Origin: Trichoplax sp. H2
Taxonomy: Eukaryota > Placozoa > Uniplacotomia > Trichoplacea
Direction of reading: 5' to 3'
Length of the DNA: 64,000 bases
Assembly: GCA_003344405.1 (NCBI GenBank)
Contig: NOWV01000081.1
Coordinates: 268,264 to 332,263, forward strand
Shown: piece after piece, positions 26,721 through 41,700 of the stretch
How positions within the stretch are numbered: the first letter of the stretch is position 1
Layout of the letters: every line of letters begins with the position of its first letter
Notes under the pieces: generated by a model
The model's database searches: none
Seen by the model: the letters and a program-made list of their open reading frames with translations, nothing else
Told to the model about the DNA's origin: nothing
Position numbers and translations under genes: made by a program

Positions 26721-29700
26721 ATGGAAGAGACTCCGATCCAGAGGGTTTTTTATACCTTTGTTATCGCTATACAAGTGAGTAAAAATTAAACCATTAAATC
26801 CTTTCAGTATAATTCTAATTACTAATCAGTTTATTGTAATACCTTATTGAATACGGCACTTGAAATTAATTATTTTACATAGTTTTATGAGAGTTTCATA
26901 AACAGAAGTATTTAATCGAAATTTATAACCTTCCGTTTGTACTACTTATTCCAGCTATCTAATTTTTGCCAATATAGTACTAGTATACGCTTTTGACTAT
27001 GAAAACTATTAGACCGTCTAAGCGTGATAGCTGCCTACTTGCGCATTAGCTTACGTGATTACTCTCGAATTACGATAATTCTAATAGCGAATTGAGCTCT
27101 GTACAAATGTCATATCAAACTCTAATTTGTTGTAAAAATATCTTTACTTTGATATTTGATTCTTATCCAATAGTTGCTTCTTTTACTACATCATACTTCA
27201 ACTGATGCTCAAACAACTCCAACTCCTAGCCCAACCATTCCAACTAGTAAGTGATTAATAAATTTACTTCTATTCAAACTTGGCTTAGACAATAACACAT
27301 TTCCTTAACCTGGAAGATTACTTGTCTATCACGCTCCTTAATAAACTATGTTAATACCTGCTATTCTCCTTTTAAAAATTCATGAAAAATTTCAGTGTGT
27401 GTGTTATCACATAAAATCTTTCAATCATATTTTAATTCAGAGCTTTCCTGCCCTACTAACTACTGTCCAGTGGGTCTTACATGCGAATCAGATCAGCAGT
27501 ATCGATGGTGTTGCTACACTGACTTCACAGATGGAAAAAAATACTGCGAATGTCCTAATCGATTTCCTCAGAATCCTTATACTTGCGAGGTTGCAAGAAA
27601 CTTCGGTACATCACAATGATCAAAATCATAGCATAAAATTTTTAAGCTTCTGATCAAATCTTACTACCGTACTGAACAGTACATCAAACATAGTATTCGC
27701 TATTCAAGTACTCGATCTTGTAATAATCCATCGCAATGAGATAGTAATTACTGTCGAAGGTGCTAAACACTATTTAATTTATTTCATTCCATATCATATT
27801 AGATGTATGTGGCCAGTCAACAATAATTGCCAGTGATAGCAGCCAGTTTATCAATTACACAATGAATTCTGGTGTTAGTCAAACAGACTGTTTGTGGACT
27901 ATTAAAATCCCTGATTCCCTAACGAATTCTAGCCTTTATATGGAAACAGTCTCTATCAATTTAACAAGTTTTGACAGTTGTCGGGATGTCTGGCTGGCTT
28001 TGTATGCTGGAGATATCGGAAAAACTAAATTATTTTGCAGTTCAAATAATCCTATCATATTTCGAAACAATACGGTTCAAGTTTGGTTCCGCGGACTTAA
28101 TCGTCGCACCTCCCAAGGGTTTAGTCTTAAATTTTCTGCAAGTACGTCAAATTTAAATTACACTCGCAGATAATAACCAGAGATTAATTATCAAAATTTA
28201 AAAACATTATTTTTACATTTGATATATAGTTACTGATTCATGCCGAAGTTCTCCCTGCCTTAATTCCGTCACTTGTATTACTCTGGTAAATAATTCGTAC
28301 AGGTGTGATTGCAATAGTGGCTATACAGGAGCACGTTGTGAAATAGGTACAGCAATAAATTCAACCTAGTATCTTATACCTACACCATAGCTAGATCAAA
28401 TTTCAGAACTCGATATTATTTTACAATTGATAATCTTCCGATAAATCTATTTGATATGCCGTATAAATAGCTATAATTAGCGAATCTTAACAATTGTCGA
28501 TTAGTATTAGTAAGGCGATATATAATATAATATCATTGCAAAATTTAAAGAATTATTCTTGAATTTATTACTTTCGATCCAGTTCTAAAATTAGATATAC
28601 CTTTAAGAAGTGAAAGTATTCGTGTTACTATATCTAATAATTTATACATTATAACATCATTTAAACTTAGAAATCAATATAACCAAGTAAATTACTGGCA
28701 CCGATACCATTTTAAGTTAATCTTTATGCGATAATTAAGAAAATTCTTAGAAAATATCAACTTGAATAATCTCATTATGAATTAATTTTGATTCAATCAT
28801 TTCTATTATGTACACCGGTAAATTCATATTGTACTAATATATATTTAAAATATTCATTCTACAATCGCTATACGAGATATGAACTCATGCCGTAGTTCTC
28901 CCTGCCTCAATCTTGCTGCTTGTACTAGTCACCAAAATAGATCGTACACATGCACTTGCAGAGCCGGATACTCTGGAATAAATTGCGAATCAGGTAAAAT
29001 GGTAAATTAAACTTAGCTCTTTGAATATAAATTACGATCGAATGAAGTCTCAAAATTCGCGACTATTTATAATCAATAAAATATTATACTTAACAAATAT
29101 ATACATAAAACCTATGTTGCGGTTATCCTTTTCTAAGGCTTATATCAGCCTTAGTGAGATTGTAGACTGTATACTGCAGGCTACGATATATCTTAAATTA
29201 TTTACATCTAAATATGTGATGTATTTCAAGCCTCTTTTAATTTCTAAATAGATATCAATGAATGTGCCTCCAACCCTTGTCAACATTTAAATGCTACTTG
29301 CCATAACAATGTTGACTCTTATTCTTGCAATTGCCCCTCTGAATGGACTGGCACCAATTGTGAAGTCGGTAGGGTAAAACTGTAATTTAATAATTTAAAA
29401 GCAATTCTTCTACAGTACAAGCAAATGTAGAAGTATTAAAGTTATGAAACAACATGAAACAGATGGAAATTTATGTCGTACGAGTATACCATGTCTAAAT
29501 GGAGGAAATTGCTCATTTGCTGGCATAAACGCATATAATTGTAGCTGCCAAAATGGTTTTACGGGATTGATTTGTAATCAAAGTAAGACTATCCAAATAA
29601 CAGTAAATTTCGTCCTAGGATCGATTTACAAATACAGTACTGTATTCATTTCTTTAATACCATAATTCGGCTTTATAAGATAAGATATAGCAATCGCAGT

Positions 29701-32700
29701 CATATTCACATCATCTGAGTAAGCTATAATGAATTTTCTGATTCAGTTATTAACATATAGAAGTACACACACTATACATATATGTAGTACTTAAAACATA
29801 CGCAACTTTTACATTAATGGGCTACCAAAAGAAAAGATCGGACTTTACATGTACAAGTTCGAAGTGATAAATCAAAATTTTATTCGCAGATATTAATTTA
29901 TTAACAGTAAATAGCACTATACAGTACCTAGTCTGAATCACTGGAGTACTGTAGCCAATATGTAATTGTTATATTCTATAAATTTATTTTCCTTCATTTA
30001 CAGGTATTAACGAATGTGCATCGAGTCCTTGCCTTCATCCTAATTCCTCTTGCATCGATGGAGTAAATAGGTTTACATGTAATTGCCCCTCAGAGCGAAC
30101 TGGCACATTATGTGATATTGGTAAGATTCACTATTAATCAGTTAAATTTGAAGTTACTAATAATTACACATTTGGGTTTTTACACATCAAGTAAATTACT
30201 CATACTAACTAATTCCTGATACTATTTCTGAAACGTTATAATGAGTAATTTCATTCTAAGCGCGAACTTCTGCCGTAATTGGCGGTACAAGCTCAATTGC
30301 TCATGCATTAGTGTGTGCATTTATTTATGTACTTGACCTTTGGCTTTACGGGTCAAAACCGCTAGCAAAATTATATTACTAGTGCACGACATTATTTCTA
30401 AATGAAGGAATTAATCGTTTAAAAACCAATAATAAATCAACTCCTATCATATTATTATAATTGTAAACAATTACAAAATCATGTTGCAATGTCTTAAGAG
30501 CTATAAATATTCTACAATCGCTATAGATATCAATCCGTGCCGTAGTTCTCCTTGTCTCAACTCCGCTAGTTGTAATAACCGACCTGATGGATCGTATGTG
30601 TGTAGTTGTACAATAGGATATTCTGGAATACATTGTGAATCAGGTAAAACGAGAAAGACGATAAATTAGACTTAGTATCTCAAATATAAATTATGATCGG
30701 ATTAAGTTCTAATAAAAATTATTACAATTACACTTATCTACAAACTTATATCGTACTAACCCATATGTCGTAAAATACTTAATCTATAATCGTTACAGAT
30801 GTCGATCCGTGCCGTAGCTCTCCTTGTCTCAACTCCGCTAGTTGTAATAACCGACCTGATGGATCGTATGTGTGTAGTTGTACAATAGGATATTCTGGAA
30901 TACATTGTGAATCAGGTAAAGCGAGAAAGACGATAAATTAGACTTAGTATCTCAAATATAAATTATGATCGGATTAAGTTCTAATAAAAATTATTGCAAT
31001 TACACTTATCTACAAACTTATATCGTACTAACCCATACGTCGTAAAATACTTAATCTATAATCGTTACAGATGTCGATCCGTGCCGTAGTTCTCCTTGTC
31101 TCAACTCCGCTAGTTGTAATAACCGACCTGATGGATCGTATGTGTGTAGTTGTACAATAGGATATTCTGGAATACATTGTGAATCAGGTAAAACGAGAAA
31201 AACGATAAATTAGACTTAGTATCTCAAATATAAATTATGATCGGATTAAGTTCTAATAAAAATTATTACAATTACACTTATCTACAAACTTATATCGTAC
31301 TAACCCATATGTCGTAAAATACTTAATCTATAATCGTTACAGATGTCGATCCGTGCCGTAGTTCTCCTTGTCTCAACTCCGCTAGTTGTAATAACCGACC
31401 TGATGGATCGTATGTGTGTAGTTGTACAATAGGATATTCTGGATTACATTGTGAATCAGGTAAAACGAGAAAGACGATAAATTAGACTTAGTATCTCAAA
31501 TATAAATTATGATCGGATTAAGTTCTAATAAAAATTATTGCAATTACACTTATCTACAAACTTATATCGTACTAACCCATATGTCGTAAAATACTTAATC
31601 TATAATCGTTACAGATGTCGATCCGTGCCGTAGTTCTCCTTGTCTCAACTCCGCTAGTTGTAATAACCGACCTGATGGATCGTATGTGTGTAGTTGTACA
31701 ATAGGATATTCTGGATTACATTGTGAATCAGGTAAAACGAGAAAAACGATAAATTAGACTTAGTATCTCAAATATAAATTATGATCGGATTAAGTTCTAA
31801 TAAAAATTTCCCATAAAAATTATTACAATTACACATATCTACAAACTTATATCGTACTAACCCATATGTCGTAAAATACTTAATCTATAATCGTTACAGA
31901 TGTCGATCCGTGCCGTAGTTCTCCTTGTCTCAACTCCGCTAGTTGTAATAACCGACCTGATGGATCGTATGCGTGTAATTGTAGAGCAGGATATTCTGGA
32001 TTACATTGTGAATCAGGTAAAACGAGAAAAACGATAAATTAGACTTAGTATCTCAAATATAAATTATGATCGGATTAAGCTCTAACAGAAATTGTTACAA
32101 TAAAGCACATCTACAAACTTATATCATACTAACTCACACGTTGTAAAATATTCTATAATCATTACAGATATCAATCTGTGCCGTAGTTCTCCTTGTCTCC
32201 ATTCCGCTAGTTGTAATAACCAACCTGATGGATCATACACGTGTAATTGCAGAGGCGGATATTCTGGATTGCATTGTGAAACAGGTATAACGAGAAAGAC
32301 GATAGATCAGATTTAACGCTTCTATGTATTCTACACTTAGATTAAATTTCAGAGTTCTATGCTATATTATATAATTAACAAATTCATATAAGCCGTACAA
32401 ATACCCATATATATACCGTATGTGTATGCATTTCTTACCAGCAAATTTTAGCAAATAAGGATATAGATAAAGTCGAGCATAATTTAAGTAATTGATAAGT
32501 TACAATCTCTTACTAATGCAGAAATCAATGAGTGTTCATCAAATCCTTGCCGAAATGCAAATGCTACATGCATAGATAAATTAAATTCCTATGAATGCTC
32601 TTGTCCATCAGATCGTATGGGTCTGGCCTGTGAAATAAGTAAATTCACTTGATTTAAAGTATTTCATATAGCGATTAAGATAACTGATTATTTAAATTAA

Positions 32701-35700
32701 TTTTTACCTCCTAGACATAAGTATTTGCAGCCCACTCAATCATCCATGCAAGAATGGGGGAACTTGCATAGTTTCATCTAAAGCTAATAACGCCTATAAT
32801 TGTCGTTGTTTGAGTCTCTATACTGGCAAAAACTGTGAAATAAGTAATCTGTTTTATATTTTAATTTGAAAATATTTTTATTCAGTTATTAGTTGAAAAT
32901 GATAATTATCTTTGCACTCCTTCTAAATCACTGTTATTTAGAGTATGATCCGTGTTCATCAAATCCATGTAATAACAGTGGTACATGTTTGAGCTCATCA
33001 ACCGGTATTACCTGTAAATGTTTGATTGGCTACACAGATCCAACATGCTCGACAGGTAAGTTAAAATAAATAATTGAACTTGTCAGGATAATTCGAAGAT
33101 TGTAGTACATCCAAGCAGACAAGAATACTTTTAGATAAATTTTACAATTGCTACAAGTAAAAAGTTTTGTAGAATTGATGATGTACAGTAATCAACTATT
33201 ATCCTATTAGAACTGAATAGATGCGATGATTATCCCTGCTTAAATTATGGCACGTGTCAACACCTCGGACGCAATAAATTTACGTGCCATTGCTCTGAAG
33301 AATATACTGGAACTCTATGCCAAATTAAAGGTGCCAAATATCTACTGAAGAAATCATAAAATATCAATTTATGTATAATCATTACATGAGATATGAAATC
33401 TAGATGTAATTTATAATCTTAGTATCTTCTATCATGAACATATTGAAAACTTTGAAGATTCGTAGACTTATTTAAATAGCACTGGTATATTTTGGACCAG
33501 ATACTTCTTACATTTTTCTATCTTGCATTCCTAAAATGAATCATTATCCTAAAAATTTTGCAAATTTAATTTAATGATAGGTAATCAAGGTACCATGGGT
33601 AAAAAATTTGCTTTTCCAGTTTCTAGTAAGAGTTTTTTCGAGATTATAATAACTTTCCACGAACCAGGCGTGGTAGATATTAATGCGATCTATAAGCACT
33701 TTCTTCCATACCAGATAAAGTCCAAATCTGCTGCTACATTTACCGTGAGGGATATTAAAAGGAACTTTTCTAATAACATTAGCCAGCTAACACGTAGAAT
33801 AGTTGAAATTGAAGATCAGTCTATATTTACAAGAAACTTTGACGAAGTTATCTATATCAATTCTACAAATCCAATCAGTGTATCTATTCATGACATGGGT
33901 ACAGAAATATTCCGAAAAATTGTTTTAATGCTGCCTAAAGCAACTGCCGCGAAGCAATACATTATCCCATTAAATTCAATAATTAACAGCGGGTCTAACT
34001 TTTATTTGCTGACTCTGGAGGAAAATACTACTATCGATATTGACTATTTCGGCAATCGTGATCAAATGCAATCAGAATGGACTACCCGACCTAATTCATA
34101 TACACTGATTCCTGTTAATGCTACAAATTCGCTTAACAATACTGCTAGAATTACAACATCTAAACCTATCTTTGTATTCTTAGCAAGTACCAATCATAAT
34201 CCAGATATGACATCAACTCCAAACTTTATGGCTGGTCCTACTATATCCTTGCAAATACCTCCTATATCATCACTTGGGCAAGATTTCATCATGACAGAAT
34301 TACAAAATAATGATACGCACATCAATCTTGTTACACCGTACAATGAAACTATCATTACTATTAATGGCAATCAATTCAATATAAGCAAGATTGGCGGCAA
34401 TCTTCAATTTAAATTACTGCTTGCAAGAAAATTCGAGATAATTGATCAAGAGCATATTCTATTACCTGGTACGCTTTATCTACAATGTAGTAAACCGTGT
34501 TTACTTCTTTCTAGCCGTAATACGGATATAAGTTATGTAAATATGATGACAACAGTAACATCATTTGTTCAAGCTATTAAGCACTTTTCTAACCGTTACT
34601 GGATTTCTAATGTTAACTCCTTTATAAGTGGCTTAACACTTATAGTACCAAGTAATGAAACTAATGGTTTACGATTAAGGCAAGCAAGATTAAACTCCAG
34701 TAATTGGACTGTCCTTAATGGAATTGACTATTCTATTATCAAGCTAGATAGAAAACTAGATCGTCTAACCGCAAATAGTGAAATTTATCACGTTAATCGT
34801 AATGTAAAATTTAGCATGCTGCTTAGTCTAAGTACTGATTTCGTGTTTACATATTTGCCTCGCTTAAATCTATTGCCACATAAAATTTATTGCGTCAAAG
34901 ATAATCCTTTGCCAGGAGATAAGTTTGATAATGATTGTGATGGGAATATCGACGAAGAGATTTTTAATGGGGTAGATGATGATCAAGACGGAAAAATTGA
35001 CGAAGATACCCAAAGTATACCGAGCATTAGTTTATCATCTTCAATTACCTCGTATTCATGTGCTGATATTGCTGAAAGCCTTAAAAGTATTTCTGACAAG
35101 CCAAAAATAATTACACCGCCATATTGCCCTCTATATATTCACAATCAAACAAATAATGTTAAAATTACTTACGTTGATTCTAGGCCAATCCTTAATGGAT
35201 GTCAATACGAATTACGCAGGACGTGGTCATTTATAGATCACTGCAGGAACCAAATTATAAAAACCCAGACTATCAATATCTTACTTGCAAATTATAATAT
35301 TTCTTGGCCAGAAGATATTAGAAGTGATCGTTGTCCGTATAACAGCAGTAACGATGATGATAAACCGCAGGTTCGATTTTTAACCAGAAATTGCAGACAA
35401 GATGTAATGAAGCTGGTAACCATAACCCACCGAAATATTACTCGTCTTTATTGTAACCCATCTATCATTAGAACTTGGACCCTTCGTCTTAACTTTTTTT
35501 GCAACATAACGAGAACGCACAATCAAACAATTAGTCTGTTAACGGAAAAAGGTTAAAAAATTTAATCAGTTAATAAAAAATCTACTGATGGATGATTATA
35601 TTCTTAAATGTAAAATCTTAAAGAAATATTACCTTTTTTCGTAAGAAAATTTAAACCATGAGGCAGCAAGTTATTGCTAACTATACAAGTATTATTAATT

Positions 35701-38700
35701 AATTTCGTTGATATGAATTGCAGAGAATTATTACATATTCTCTATTTTATTATCGGTACTTTCCAATTTAGATCCGTTGACTTGTAAGTCTCTCTGCTCT
35801 AACAATGGCACTTGTCAAAATATACGCAATAGTCATCGCTGTCTATGCCAACCAGGATATACTGGTTCATCCTGCGATGAAGGTGAAATGTAGCCAAAAA
35901 TTCTTAGTCTTAACATGAAGATTCGATATAATTCAGAGCCATGATAAGTTGGATAACTATAGAACTAAAATAAATAACACAATATCTCTAACCCTTGACG
36001 CTAATTACCAGTATCTTTCAAATAGAAATTAGCAAATGCGCCTTACTCAAACCATGCAAAAACTACGGCCGGTGTACGGATCTGTTTAACGATTACCGAT
36101 GTAGTTGCAATCAATATTATACAGGAAAAGACTGTGAGGAAGGTAAATTTTATTTTTCAGTTCTAACCTATATTTTTAAATTCACTTCGATAAACATAGT
36201 ATATACCGCGTACTGTGGTAACTTCCTATAGTACTGTAGGTGCTATATAACCATAACGGTAATACCTTACTGAGTCAATTTTTTTTTTAAACTTGATATA
36301 ATATTTATCATAGATATCAACGAATGTCGCCTTAATCCATGCCAAAATAATGGCCGATGCATTAATATTGAACGAGGATATCGATGTACTTGTCCGCCTA
36401 AATTTGAAGGGCCAACATGCGAAAAAGGTAATTAGAATTAGAATTACGAGCCTAGTTTGATTATCGATGGTCCATTGCATTTGTTCGTCAAACATTCGCA
36501 GATTAGAAATATACCGATATTAAAAGTTTCTTCCTTGTCGGTATCTCATTTTCTAATAGAAATTATTGGAGAAATCACGACTTGCAAAGCAGAAAATTCT
36601 ACCGTGTTCTGGAACGAAACTCTAGCTGGCCGCATCGCATATGCTAAATGTCCACCTGGTAGTGCAGGTATCATTTGGATAATCCTCCTTTAGTGTTCAC
36701 ATATAATGTATATGAGTATACCATAATTGTGGGACTCTATCTTAGCTAGACTTGATTTATTGCTTATAAAATATCGATCTTGGCGATGAATAAGCAATAG
36801 CACTCTCCGTCTAAAATTAAAGTGCTCCCATAACTAATTCCTGTATACTCGTTATCATCATTTTCTTTATTAGCACATTTGATTCTAATGTGCAATGCGT
36901 ACCCTTTTGCTCTGTTATTCTTTTACTTTACTATTGAATATGATTTGAATTATTTACAAATTGGTAAAACAAAGATTTAAGACCAGCTATATTTCTAAAC
37001 AGATCTATCGATAAATCACCGTGCTTATTAATATATCTAAATCATTGCCTATACCTACCATTTCTATTAAATGGAATAGAATTTATTGACTGATAGTGTG
37101 TAATAAGGTAGCCACTTAGTGCTTATCACGAGTAAATAGCACGATTTATCTAAAAACAAGATCATAATTTGCCCGCATATTCATCAGAAGTGAACAAATC
37201 TTGATTGTGTATCCGATCGATTCAGTATTAAATCTGTAGCCCCATCATACCTTTATATAACAAAGAATTGATTAATTAAATATAAATTGTCTCTGCATCA
37301 ATTTCATTAATTTTATGTTTCAGGTTTAGCAAGCAGATTGTGTAAAAATTCTTCAACACCTGCTTGGGATATTCCTGTTTTTACTGCCTGTACATCACCT
37401 AAATTTAATTCATTACAAGATAAAGCAAGTATCAAGCTAAATTGGAATTTATTAAAATTGCTTTAATATTTTTATCTAATTGATCATTTATCTATTGCGA
37501 CTAGATCGCGAACTTACAAAGTAACAAAAGCAATATTGGTGAAGTTACCCGAGAATTAGTTAACATTACAACAGTTTCTAAGGATAAACCTTTATTGAGT
37601 GGTGATATTCTCGTAGCAACAAATATATTAGAAAACGTTCTAAATGCAACTACAAACGATAAGCAGCCGACAGATGATGAAGTTGAGGTTAATAAGCGAT
37701 CATCATTGTTTTGTATCTTTAACCTCAATCTCTTCATAAGCTTAAATTACTATCCGATTGAGTAATTTTAAAAGTATATTGGATCAAATTTGATGCTGAT
37801 ACCCTTGAATTACTTCAAAATTTTCAAAATGTCATTTTTTCGTAGTCTTTTATTGAATCCTCAAGTAACATTGTTCATCAAGCCAATAAAGAATCGTGGA
37901 AGGAAATTGACGATGTAAGGAGAGTAATTTAAAGTACTGGAAGGCGTTTATCGTAAATTTTATGTGCACAGTAACAATATTTTGTAAATATCTAACGTAA
38001 AAGGTATATATGATATTTATAGTTTTTCATCCTTTCTCGCTCCTTCTACAAACACGTTTCAATATTAAATGATTATCATAACATTTAACTCAGAAAAAAC
38101 CCAGCCAAGGGATTATGAAAGTCACAGAAATAATTACAAGTTATGTAATGAAAAAAGAAATGAAAGAAAATGAAACCAGCTTTGTGGTTGTTTCTGAAAA
38201 CATTGGTAATTATCAATTCATAACATTGTCCTTTTCAATTCGAAAGGATTCTTTGAGTTTAGCAAATAACTTTTGATCCAAATTTATAGCTTTATTTTGT
38301 TATATAACAGCCTTGATTCGTAAATCTTGCCCACTACGATAAATGTTTTCCAGCAATCAGTAAATTTCTTCGTTGCGGTCCATTATTCTTTTAGTTGCTA
38401 TGATATAAAATGAAATTGATTTTTATACCTTTTATTTACAGTTTATCTAAGTTTATGATAACTAATACCGCAATGACAGAGAAGAATTTCTGTATTTATA
38501 GTATCGAAATAAAGGTAGCTACATTATTTTAATATCTGAGAAAATTGTTTTATTTTAGTTTTAGAATCTAAAGTAATACCTCCTACGGCCAATCAAAGTT
38601 ATCAGTTTCGGCCATCAGCTCTAGGTGGAACTGGAAAACAAAAGGATACTAGCAGTATTACGCTGCCAGGAGGAATTTTCCAACGAGAAGGTACTGTATA

Positions 38701-41700
38701 TTTTAAAAATTTTAACATAGAAAGTATATTTTGATTACTTTGTAGCCTTAAATCATAATAATTAAAACCTAATTTGATCCTATTTCCAATTCTCTCCATT
38801 GCAATCTAATAGGTTATAATGGTTCCATCAAGGTTATTAGCTTACTGTTTACCTCTATCAGTGATATCTTGGATACTAAAAGCAGGTTTTTAAAAGCTTT
38901 TGAAATTGTACGGCATCAGATAAATGACTCGATTTAGCGCAGCTTATTACATATAGACATTTACGCACTTCACTTTTATGCAGTATTTACTAGTAAATTG
39001 TCTATACATTCATTAAATTAATTGAGAAACAGAATAAAAAAGTATTAATCACGTTATTTTATTTCTAGCAATAAAACTCCAAAAGTCAATTCGGATATTA
39101 TTTCGACTACTGTGGATCCAAAATTAGACAAAATATTGAAAAATCCAATCGTCATAGTTTTGCAACATGAAAATTATGTAAATTCGATTTTTATTAAATT
39201 ATTGACTGAATTTGCTGAGTAGACTAATTTAATATAAACACAAAATTGATTCTTTTCATTATTTCCACTATAAAGACATCTTCCAAAGATAACACCTCTT
39301 GCGTGTTCTATAACTTTGATATCAGGTTATTTTAATTACGCAACTGGAACTTAAAGCTTATTCTATACAATATCTTGACAATATTAATTAAACGAAGAAA
39401 TATCTCTTCTGTCAAATTTTTTATGGCGACTAATTTATACTGAAGAAAGATCACAATGTCTACGGTCACGCTGAAATTAATGTCAGTTAATACACTTATT
39501 AATACTATTTAGCTCTTGGGATACCAGTGGATGCAAAGCTAATTTCACCAACGAAACACATACAATCTGTCACTGTGATCACTTGACGAATTTCGCAGTC
39601 TTAGTTAGTCTCCGTGGAGTTTCCGTAAGTTGAAATACTAAATTAGGCAATTTTTTATTTATGTAGCAAAATTAATTTCATCTTAGGTCACTCTCCTAAA
39701 ATCTAGCAATCAATGGCTATACTATACATCGTAGATTTATGGCTTATCGTCTAGCTGAAATCCTATAGTGCTGTCGCTTTACTTCTAATATTAATATTAA
39801 AAGTTTATGAAGCCTTTCTCCAGAATTAGATCATCATAGTATTGCTTGCCCTTCAATATTGAAATGATCGCTACGATTCATATCTTTGAATTATCGTTAG
39901 ATAAAGTTCCTTTCAAGCATTATTAGTCGCAGCAGATATGCATAGATTTGTATGTTTGGTCTTCATATTTTTAAAACATAAAATCTATAAGTGTACACCA
40001 CATATTTCCAGATCAAGTAGGAGCGATTAATATTTAAGGATGCGACAGGATAATTCTAATCACATTACTTTACGATACACGGCATAAATGCATATAATTT
40101 ATGCGTATAAACTGATTATCTCAAACGCTATATATTAAGGTTTATTAGTGGCCAAAATAGCACCTTTCGTTTCCAGCACAAAGTTATTAATATGATAATG
40201 TCAGTAACAGCCACGGACAATTCGCAAACCCCACGTACTACTCTTTTTTCAAATACTCGCGCTATTTATTTACTGGTATATACTCTTGAGCGAATATCTA
40301 AAATCATGCTTGTGCTATCTTTAGATTATATCATGATAACTTAACCTTACATCATTAAGACAAACTGTAATACGACAGAAGTGATTTAGATTATGAGTTT
40401 CAATTACTGGCCCTACTTGCTATTCAAGTCAAACAATGTTTATACAGATCTTTTATCCTTTAGTTCATATATTATAGGCTATATCACGATATAAGATTTC
40501 TAAAGTGTTTGTTGTCCTATTCAATTCACATTTTGTTCTGAACTGGATTGCTTCCTGCAGGAAAATCCGGAGATTCGATTATCATTGGAAATTCTATCTT
40601 ACATAGGCTGTGGGCTCTCTATCATTGGCCTCCTCATTACTATCTCCGTTTACACTTATTACAGAAGGTTAATTATTACAGGAAATATCTTATTTGCCTA
40701 AATATTTATTTAGAACAACTCGAGTTTTTTCGAATTTTAGGTTTGCTAAATAGGTATTTTTTTCGTTTAATCTAGTCGCATAAAGTCCCCAAACACGGTA
40801 ATCCATTTAAATTTATTTTCCTGCTTACTACTGGTCAATATTATTGTTGTTGCTGGTTTGCAAAGAACAGAAGTAACGGTAAGTATAATGCTAAACATAC
40901 TAATTGAAAGAAAAGGCATAAATCGGTTTCAGCTCATCATTTCGATATTCCCTAAACTAATCCTTAGACGTATCATTGCTACCTTAATTAATTAACACAA
41001 GCTCAGCTGCAGTAATGAAATCTTTTAGGATCTCTTCATTCATAATTAATTGCTATCCCTAATTATTTATTTAATTAGTCGAATAACTTGCTTCATTAAT
41101 ACAAGCTTTACTGTAATTATGGAACCCTTTACGACCTCTCCGTTCTTGTCGTATTCTTAATAGGTTATCTGCATCATTATGGCTGCTTTACTGCATTATC
41201 TACTTCTTGCAGCCTTCATATGGATGCTAATAGAAGGCATCAACTTATATCTTATGCTAGTTAAAGTTTTTGGAGCCAAGATAAAACTATACTTATGCTA
41301 CGCGGCAGGCTATGGTAAATTATTTTTAGCATTAATACTTTAATTTATAAACGACTATTTCATCTAGACAACTTAATGAAAAGATTAATTTCATATCTTA
41401 ACAAAATTTTAGCTTTTGAAAGAGTAAATTGATATAAAGATATTACAAATTCCTCTTTCTTTGACTAGGAATTCCGGCAGTTATTGTTGCTGGCACGCTT
41501 CTTTCTAGTGGTTTGACTATCGGCTTGGAAAATTATACTATGAACTCCACGTCAGTAATATCTAATACATATTACGAGTGTATTATGGAATGTTACGGTC
41601 GATAATAGTCACTAACTAGTTACTGATCAATTTTAATACACGAATTCTATAATTTAGGCTTCGAATCAGTAGATTAAATGCCACTTTAATACAAGATTGC

